In this document: positions 30,684-35,982 of the stretch, in pieces | Layout of the letters: the number at the start of each line of letters is the position of its first letter | Numbering within the stretch: the first letter of the stretch is position 1 | Source of the DNA: FLUQ01 sp031550605 | Lineage (GTDB): Bacteria > Desulfobacterota > Desulfovibrionia > Desulfovibrionales > Desulfovibrionaceae | DNA length: 35,982 nucleotides | Direction: 5' to 3' | Assembly (NCBI GenBank): GCA_031550605.1 | Contig: JAVBOK010000079.1 | Coordinates: 1-35,982, forward strand | Notes under the pieces: model-generated | What the model was told of the DNA's origin: nothing | What the model saw: only the letters and a program-made list of their open reading frames with translations | Database searches by the model: none | Made by a program: the position numbers and the translations under genes

Positions 30684-33011
30684 TTATTGCGCCGGCTGCC
30701 GTCGGTGCCCGCCCGGGCGGAGGCCGTTTTTCTCAAGCGCTTCCATGACGCGGACGGGGGTCAGCGGGATCGTGTTGACGGCAACGCCGGTCGCGGCGAG
30801 CAGCGCATTGCGTATGGCGGGCGCCGCGCCGACGACGGGCGGTTCGCCGACGCCCTTCGCGCCGTATGGGCCAAGTTCGTTGGGGTGTTCCACGAGGATG
30901 TTTTCCAGTCGCGGCAAATCGAGCGCCGTGGGGATAAGAAAATCGTGGTAGGTATGGTTGGTCAGCCTGCCGTTTTTCATGAACTGCTCTTCCATGATCG
31001 CCCAGCCGATGCCCTGAGCCGCGCCGCCCTCCATCTGGCCTTCGACCGTGGACGGGTTGATGGCCTTGCCCATGTCGCAGGCCAGCACGGAACGCAGCAC
31101 GGCAATTTCGCCGGTGCGCACGTCCACTTCGATCACGACGCCGTGCGCCCCGAACGAATAGGCGTGCATTTTGTCGAACTGGTGCGTCGGGTTGGGGTGC
31201 GTCAGGGGCGGGTACCACGACCCGATGGCCGCCAGAGGCACCTGGCAGGAAAAGGCGCTTTTGATGATCGAGGCCAGAGGCGCGGACAGTTCCGGCTTGC
31301 CCCTGACGGTCACCATGTTGTCTCTGATGTCCATGGCCGCGACGTCCGCGCGCATGGCGCGGGCGGCAAAGGACAGAAACCGTTCCCGCAGGACGGCGCA
31401 GCCGTTGATGATCGCGTTGCCCAGCAGGACCGTGGTGCGGGAAGCGACTGTGGCCCCCGCCTCCAGCGAAGAGGAGGAATCGGAATAATCCACCGAAACC
31501 TTGTCGCAGGAAACGCCCATGGCCTGCGCCGTGATCTGGGCCATGGCCGCCAGCAGGCCCTGGCCGAGTTCGTTGGACGAAAGCCCGACGTTGATGGACC
31601 CGTCCGGCTGGGCCTGGACAAGGCAGTGCGCCCCGTCGTTGGGGTTCGCGGTGCTGGTGCCGTACATGAAACAGGCGATGCCCCGGCCGCGTTTTTTGAC
31701 CGGATCGTCGTTGGCGAGAGGGGTTTGCCAGTCCAGGGCGTCCCGCACGCGCAGGATGCATTCTTCCAGGCCCAGGCCACGTTCGGCGTGCATGACCTGG
31801 TCGAAAATGGTGCGGGAGCCGTCGCGCAGGATGTTTTTCAGCCGCAGTTCGATGGGGTCCATGCGCAGTTTCGCGGCCAGGTCGTCCATCTGGCATTCGA
31901 TGGCGAAATGCGCCTGGGGCGCGCCCAGGGCGCGAAACGCGCAGCCGTAGGGGTGGTTGGTGAAGACGGAATACCCGACGGATTTCGCGGCGGGGATGGC
32001 GTAGGGGCCGCCTGAATACATGGTGCTGCGGTTGGGGATGGCGTCGATGGATTTGTATGCGCCCTTGTCCAGAACGGTGCGCACGTCGATGCCCAGCAGC
32101 ATGCCGTTCCTGTCCGCCGCCAGCCGGTGGCGGATAAAGGCCGCGTGGCGTTTGCCCGTGTTTTTGAACACCTCGTCGCGCGTGTATTCGTAATAGACCG
32201 GCTTTTGGGTCCTGAGAGCCAGCACGCCCGCGATGGCGCTGACGTCAAAGGTGGAATCCTCCTTGCCGCCGAAGCCGCCGCCCACCAGCATGCTCACGAC
32301 GCGGATCTTGCTCTGCGGCAGGGCGAACACCCCGCACAGCGCCTTGCGGGCCAGGTGCACGCCGTGCTGGGGGCTGTACAGCGTGATGCCGCCCCGCACG
32401 GGGTCCGGTTCCGCAAGGCAGACGTCCGGTTCCAGATACGCGTGGTCCACCATGGGCGTTTCGTACTCGTTGTCGATGACGGTGTCGGCGGTTGCGAACG
32501 CGCTTTCCACATCGCCCTTGATGACCGTCACCTTGTCGGAAATATTGTCGGCCTTGGGCACGGGATAGTCCGCGTGGATGCGTTCCGCCCCGTCCTCGAG
32601 CATGGCGCGCGGATCGTCGTGCGCCTGCAGCGGTTCGTATTCCACCCGGATGCGGGCCACGGCCCGTTCCGCGGTTTCAAGGTCGCGGGCGGCGACGATG
32701 GCCACGGCGTCGCCTTCGTAAATGACCTCTTTTTCCGCCAGCACGGGCTTGTCATGCAGCACGGCGCCGTACCGGTTGGTTCCCGGCAGGTCGGCGGCCG
32801 TCATGACGGCTTCCACGCCTTCCAGATCTCTGGCCGCCGAGACGTCGATGCTTTTGATGCGGGCGCGGCCGAAAGGCGGAAACAGGGCTTTCGCAAAAAG
32901 CAGATCCTTGCGCGCGACGCACATGTCCGCCGTGAATTTCGCCGCGCCGGTCACCTTGGACAGACTGTCCGGCCGGGTGTGCCGCCGGCCGATGATATTG
33001 TGCGAGTTCAT
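30684..33011 (-). CDS. Molybdopterin-binding subunit of a xanthine-dehydrogenase-family hydroxylase
   Basis: 775 residues, full length. Cofactor motifs are GGGFGGKED (about 243), CAFRALGAPQAHFAIE (about 356), GQGLLAAMAQITAQ and GAKGVGEPP (about 715, with the catalytic Glu). It lacks the selenocysteine or CuSMo signature loop of aerobic CO dehydrogenase (no AYRCSFR). With its FAD and [2Fe-2S] partners it would hydroxylate an N-heterocycle or purine using water as the oxygen source. The substrate cannot be told from sequence; xanthine, nicotinate or another heterocycle fit. The ATG at 33011 has GAGGAG upstream; a TTG six bases earlier is less likely. Confidence 0.9.
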   Translation of the reverse strand: MNSHNIIGRRHTRPDSLSKVTGAAKFTADMCVARKDLLFAKALFPPFGRARIKSIDVSAARDLEGVEAVMTAADLPGTNRYGAVLHDKPVLAEKEVIYEGDAVAIVAARDLETAERAVARIRVEYEPLQAHDDPRAMLEDGAERIHADYPVPKADNISDKVTVIKGDVESAFATADTVIDNEYETPMVDHAYLEPDVCLAEPDPVRGGITLYSPQHGVHLARKALCGVFALPQSKIRVVSMLVGGGFGGKEDSTFDVSAIAGVLALRTQKPVYYEYTRDEVFKNTGKRHAAFIRHRLAADRNGMLLGIDVRTVLDKGAYKSIDAIPNRSTMYSGGPYAIPAAKSVGYSVFTNHPYGCAFRALGAPQAHFAIECQMDDLAAKLRMDPIELRLKNILRDGSRTIFDQVMHAERGLGLEECILRVRDALDWQTPLANDDPVKKRGRGIACFMYGTSTANPNDGAHCLVQAQPDGSINVGLSSNELGQGLLAAMAQITAQAMGVSCDKVSVDYSDSSSSLEAGATVASRTTVLLGNAIINGCAVLRERFLSFAARAMRADVAAMDIRDNMVTVRGKPELSAPLASIIKSAFSCQVPLAAIGSWYPPLTHPNPTHQFDKMHAYSFGAHGVVIEVDVRTGEIAVLRSVLACDMGKAINPSTVEGQMEGGAAQGIGWAIMEEQFMKNGRLTNHTYHDFLIPTALDLPRLENILVEHPNELGPYGAKGVGEPPVVGAAPAIRNALLAATGVAVNTIPLTPVRVMEALEKNGLRPGGHRRQPAQ

Positions 33012-33140
33012 GAGCAAGCTCCTCGGCTCAGAGGCATTCAGGGCGGAGCATCTTCGGGATTTCCCCGTGGGCCGGCGCGGAGCGTCCCGCGTGTGAAACG
33101 CCCGTAAGGGTTTGTCCGCGAAAACGCTCCTGCCCGGCCG

Positions 33141-33494
33141 TCACTGTTTCACGGCCGCCGTGACAACGATCTCCACAAGTGATTCCTCGCTCGCCATTTT
33201 CGCCTGTACCGTTGCCCGGGCCGGTTCGCGCCCCTTTTCGACCCACTCTTCCCAGACTGCGTTCATGCCCGCGAAATCCCGGATGATGTCCTTGAGGAAA
33301 ACCTGGCAGAAGAGGATATGCCCTTTGTCCGAATGATGCCGTTCCAGAGTGTCTTCTATGATCCGCAACAGGCCTCTGGTCTGGCCCGCGATGTCCGGGG
33401 CGTCCTTGCAGGTGCGTCCGGTCAGGTACAATGTGCCGTTGTGTTCCACGACGCGCGACAGTCTGCCGTTCCCTTCGAAGCGGTTGATGGACAT
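33141..33494 (-). CDS. RidA (YjgF/YER057c/UK114)-family protein
   Basis: 117 residues. It has the family core SRVVEHNGTLYLTGRTCKDAPDIAGQTRGLLRIIEDTL and the C-terminal REPARATVQAKM...SLVEIVVTAA, including the conserved Arg of RidA-type enamine/imine deaminases. RidA proteins hydrolyse reactive enamine or imine intermediates. Its position between the [2Fe-2S] and molybdopterin genes suggests a role on a nitrogen-containing intermediate of the same pathway. The second of two adjacent ATG codons (33494) fits the AGGAG spacing best; the first is at 33497. Confidence 0.85.
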   Translation of the reverse strand: MSINRFEGNGRLSRVVEHNGTLYLTGRTCKDAPDIAGQTRGLLRIIEDTLERHHSDKGHILFCQVFLKDIIRDFAGMNAVWEEWVEKGREPARATVQAKMASEESLVEIVVTAAVKQ

Positions 33495-33507
33495 CATGTT
33501 CTCCTGG

Positions 33508-34002
33508 TTACTGATTGTCCGGGGCGCGCCCGGTTTTGCCGTTCATGCGCCCGGCGGCCAGGAGCACGGCCTCGACGATTTTCTGGTAGCCCGTGCAGCG
33601 GCAGAGGTTGCCGGATATGGCCTCGCGCACCTCTTCTTCCGCGGGATCGGGGTTGGCTTTCAAAAAGGCGCAGGCGGTCAGCACCATGCCGGGGATGCAG
33701 TAGCCGCACTGCGCGGCGTTGACGTCGATGAACGCCTGCTGCACGGGGTGCAGGCGGGACGGTTCGCCGACGCCTTCGATGGTGGTGACCTCCTTGCCGT
33801 CCGCCATGCAGGTCAGATAGGTGCAGGAGCGTACGGCAAGGCCGCCGACCAGCACCGTGCACGCGCCGCAATCGCCCGTGCCGCAGGCCTTTTTCGTTCC
33901 GGTCAGGCCGAAACGCCAGCGCAGCGTGTCCACCAGGATTTCCTTGCCGTCCACATCGCAGGCTGCCGGTTTTCCATTCAGGGTAAAGGTAACGTGTGGC
34001 AT
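33508..34002 (-). CDS. [2Fe-2S] subunit of the molybdenum hydroxylase
   Basis: 164 residues. A ferredoxin-like domain with CGTGDCGACTVL (plant-type cluster) is followed by a four-helix domain with QCGYCIPGM and NLCRCTGYQKI (second cluster). It carries electrons between the molybdenum site and FAD. Length is standard for CoxS/XdhC-type subunits. AAGGA precedes the ATG. It sits between the FAD-subunit and RidA genes. Confidence 0.92.
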   Translation of the reverse strand: MPHVTFTLNGKPAACDVDGKEILVDTLRWRFGLTGTKKACGTGDCGACTVLVGGLAVRSCTYLTCMADGKEVTTIEGVGEPSRLHPVQQAFIDVNAAQCGYCIPGMVLTACAFLKANPDPAEEEVREAISGNLCRCTGYQKIVEAVLLAAGRMNGKTGRAPDNQ

Positions 34003-34028
34003 ATGCTGTCCTTTTCGGCGTGCCGCGC

Positions 34029-34880
34029 TCAGCGCGATGCGGCGGATTGCCAGGCCGCATCCAGCGCCCGCGCGATGACCGCGGTCGTCACAAGCTCTTT
34101 GTAGCGTTTGAAGTAGCTTTCGCGCAGGCCCGCTTCCGGCGGGAAGTTTTCTTCCACGAACGCGAGCGCTTCCGCCCGTGTTTTGCCGGCAATGGCGCGT
34201 TCGATGCTGGGGGCCCGCACGGCGGTGGCGTTGAGCGCGCCCAGGGCCACGCTCGCCCGCGCGCAGACGTCCCCGTCCAGGCGCAGCGCGACGCCCGCCA
34301 GCACCTTGCCGATGTCCTGCGCCTTGCGCCGCGCGACCCGCGCGTATCCCGTTCCGGCATGAGATCCGGGAACGGGGAAGCGGATTTCCTTGATGAGTTC
34401 GGTGCGCCGCATGGCGGTTTCGCCGCGCTTCAGAAAAAAAACGTCCAGCGGCACGGTGCGTTCGCCCCGCGCGCCGGCCAGAACGACCGCGGCTTCCAGC
34501 GCCATCAGCATGGTGGTGCAGTCCGCCGAAGGGGCCGCGGTGCCGATGTTCCCCGCGGGGGTGGCCACGGCGCGCACCGCGGGGCTGCCCAGCGCCGCAA
34601 GCGCCTGCATCAGGCCCGTGATGGCACGGCAGACGGGGGATTGCTGCATGGCCAGATAGGTGACGGCGCCGCCCAGAATGACGGTCCCGTCCTCTTCGCG
34701 GATGCCCTGCAGTTCGGCGACGCCTTCCACGTAAATGAGCGCTTCGGGGGCGATGCGCTTGCGGGCGATTTCGATGACGATGTCGGTGCCGCCGTTTACA
34801 ATGGCCGCCCTGTCGCCGTACCGCTCCAGCAGGGCCGTTGCGGAACGCAGGTCGGCCGGCTTGTAAAATTCCGTATTCAT
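34029..34880 (-). CDS. FAD-binding subunit of the molybdenum hydroxylase
   Basis: 283 residues, standard for CoxM/XdhB-type subunits. FAD-binding motifs are AIVNGGTDIVIE (about 30) and AGNIGTAAPSADC (about 108); the CO-dehydrogenase flavoprotein C-domain follows. It is the first gene of the operon. AGGAGAGG precedes the ATG at 34880. The order FAD, Fe-S, RidA, Mo, GltS is unusual because of the RidA insertion. Confidence 0.92.
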   Translation of the reverse strand: MNTEFYKPADLRSATALLERYGDRAAIVNGGTDIVIEIARKRIAPEALIYVEGVAELQGIREEDGTVILGGAVTYLAMQQSPVCRAITGLMQALAALGSPAVRAVATPAGNIGTAAPSADCTTMLMALEAAVVLAGARGERTVPLDVFFLKRGETAMRRTELIKEIRFPVPGSHAGTGYARVARRKAQDIGKVLAGVALRLDGDVCARASVALGALNATAVRAPSIERAIAGKTRAEALAFVEENFPPEAGLRESYFKRYKELVTTAVIARALDAAWQSAASR

Positions 34881-35162
34881 GGCGCCTCTCCTGCGCATGC
34901 CGTCCGGGGCATGGTCTCGGGCCGTCGGGGGTCCGCGCGCCGGCCGGTTCGGACTGGGTTGCGGGCCCCGGCGTCAGCAAAAAGCCTGATCAATACAATC
35001 ATGTTCTCGCATGCAAGTCAATTAAATATGTGGGTATTTGAAATATCCAAATATCCATATATTTAAAATAACCACAATTTGTTTGCCAACGCGTTCCGGC
35101 TGGGGTATGCTGCCGATATCAGCACACTTTCGGTCCGCCAACCTTCAGCACGGCGTGCGATC
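34881..35162. promoter_or_regulatory. Divergent promoter region with operator-like repeats
   Basis: 282 bases between the hydroxylase operon and the GntR gene. The stretch from 34990 to 35085 is AT-rich. TATTTG and CAAATA (35035-35040 and 35048-35053) form an inverted repeat; read on the other strand GGATATTT occurs twice in tandem. A regulator binding site is the natural reading. No sigma-54 element was seen. Confidence 0.5.
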
Positions 35163-35888
35163 ATGAAGTTAGCATTCGAGCCCGCGAGACAGGACAAGAT
35201 CTCGACCCTGATCATCAAGCAGATTCGCAGCGCGATTCTGCAGGGGAAGTATCAGCCGGGCGATTCGCTCCCCACCGAAAGCGAACTTGTGAGCCAGTTC
35301 GGCGTCAGCAAGCACACGGTGCGGGAAGCCTTGCGCGCGCTGGAAGGCATGGGCTTCATCGTCGTGCGCCGGGGCGCGAGCGGGGGGCCTATAGTCAGCA
35401 GGATCGAGTGGGATACCGCGCGGGAATTTTTCGCCAATTTCGTCCATTTCCAGAATATTTCCGTGGAAGAGCTTTCGGAGGTCCGGCTGCTGCTGGAGCC
35501 GCATCTGGCCCGGAACGCCGCGGAAAATTTTACCCCGGAAGAACTGGCAGAGCTTGTCGCCGCGCACGAGCGCTGCGAAGAGCTTGCCTGCCAGAACAAA
35601 AGCCTTGTCAAATCCGGGGCGGAGGTCATGTTCCATGTGGTTCTGGCCAAGCACTCGAAAAATTCGGCCCTGTGGGTCGTGCTTGATTTTGTGAACAACA
35701 TCCTGATGCAGACCAAGTACGGCGTGAAACCCGGCCAGGATTTTTCGGACAATGTGGTGCTCGCCCACAAAAAAATTCTGAAAGCCATCATGGAAAAGGA
35801 TGGAGACGCGGCGGAAATGTTTATGCGCGAGCATATCCGCGAGGTGCAGCGCGACCTTGAGGCGTTGCGCAGAAGCGCGAACCCGTAG
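35163..35888 (+). CDS. GntR/FCD-family transcription regulator
   Basis: 241 residues. The N-terminal winged helix-turn-helix reads ILQGKYQPGDSLPTESELVSQFGVSKHTVREALRALEGMGFIVVRRG (about 18-65), in two pieces here: the GDSLPTE turn and the SKHTVREAL recognition helix. The C-terminal FCD ligand-binding domain (about 95-230) has EVRLLLEPHLA, FHVVLAKHS and HKKILKAI with the metal-binding His residues. Such regulators usually repress an adjacent catabolic operon until its substrate appears. It is divergent from the hydroxylase operon. A longer start at 35079 is possible; the ATG at 35163 was chosen by family length. The ribosome site is weak. Confidence 0.88.
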   Translation: MKLAFEPARQDKISTLIIKQIRSAILQGKYQPGDSLPTESELVSQFGVSKHTVREALRALEGMGFIVVRRGASGGPIVSRIEWDTAREFFANFVHFQNISVEELSEVRLLLEPHLARNAAENFTPEELAELVAAHERCEELACQNKSLVKSGAEVMFHVVLAKHSKNSALWVVLDFVNNILMQTKYGVKPGQDFSDNVVLAHKKILKAIMEKDGDAAEMFMREHIREVQRDLEALRRSANP

Positions 35889-35982
35889 CCGCGCCGTTTT
35901 GCGGCCGTGGGCACCCTATCACACACCCCCACCCGGAGGGGGGGGGGGGGGGTTTGTGGGGGCGCGCCCGCCGCGCGAGGGA
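35889..35982. other. Low-complexity window end
   Basis: It includes a run of 15 G bases (35938-35952) and C-rich tracts. No gene is seen. The opposite end also has a G-run (21-30). Confidence 0.6.

Noticed and set aside
30684..34880. Aerobic CO dehydrogenase coxMSL
   Set aside because: The large subunit lacks the AYRCSFR copper-binding loop, so it belongs to the broader xanthine-dehydrogenase family.

Overview
The window is GC-rich DNA with dense genes. It looks like a sulfate-reducer-type bacterium of the Desulfovibrionaceae or a related family (Desulfobacterota). This is an inference from the fused TAXI-type TRAP transporter, heavy use of sigma-54, the HD-GYP sensor class and codon usage. 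No rRNA, tRNA, CRISPR array, insertion sequence or phage gene is visible. Both ends are low-complexity G-runs, so the window may be a whole metagenomic contig.

Region 1 (about 0.1-19.2 kb) is an island of exported proteins. Fifteen genes encode products with a signal peptide or lipobox; most match no family I recognise. They are a Q/R-rich repeat lipoprotein (109-852), two exported proteins (1120-2396), another (2518-2967), a DUF2207 membrane protein (3251-5398), a small Cys-rich protein (5817-6104), a periplasmic adenosine deaminase-family enzyme (6282-7787), three 'LPAGW' proteins (7952-10929), a protein with an MVL-lectin-like segment (14172-15368), a paralogous pair (15280-17220), a triple CAP/SCP protein (17259-18539) and a possible NTF2-like protein (18827-19213). 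A membrane HD-GYP cyclic-di-GMP phosphodiesterase-like sensor (11188-14133) lies among them. The gene starts are mostly divergent pairs. Upstream of nearly all pairs I see GG-N10-GC sigma-54 (-24/-12) promoters and, between them, a 19-bp inverted repeat close to CTGCCCATTTTATGGGCAG. I read this as one sigma-54 regulon of cell-surface and periplasmic genes under a single, unidentified enhancer-binding protein.

Region 2 (19.6-28.6 kb) is a catabolic locus. A PrpR-type sigma-54 activator is divergent from a D-2-hydroxyacid dehydrogenase. Facing the activator is a minus-strand operon: isocitrate-lyase-family lyase, TAXI solute-binding protein, fused TRAP permease, then large and small aconitase/LeuCD-type hydratase subunits. 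A sigma-54 promoter, an AT-rich stretch and a TGAAAC-N7-GTTTCA inverted repeat precede the lyase. The simplest reading is uptake of an organic acid, hydration, and carbon-carbon cleavage. The set matches the last steps of nicotinate fermentation (dimethylmaleate hydratase and 2,3-dimethylmalate lyase), but the substrate is unproven.

Region 3 (29.2-35.9 kb) is a second catabolic operon. It holds the FAD, [2Fe-2S] and molybdopterin subunits of a xanthine-dehydrogenase-family hydroxylase, a RidA-family protein inserted among them, and a GltS-type Na+/glutamate symporter. A divergent GntR/FCD regulator sits at the far end across an AT-rich operator-like region. The two catabolic operons are neighbours on the same strand and could feed one pathway for an N-heterocycle; this is a hypothesis.
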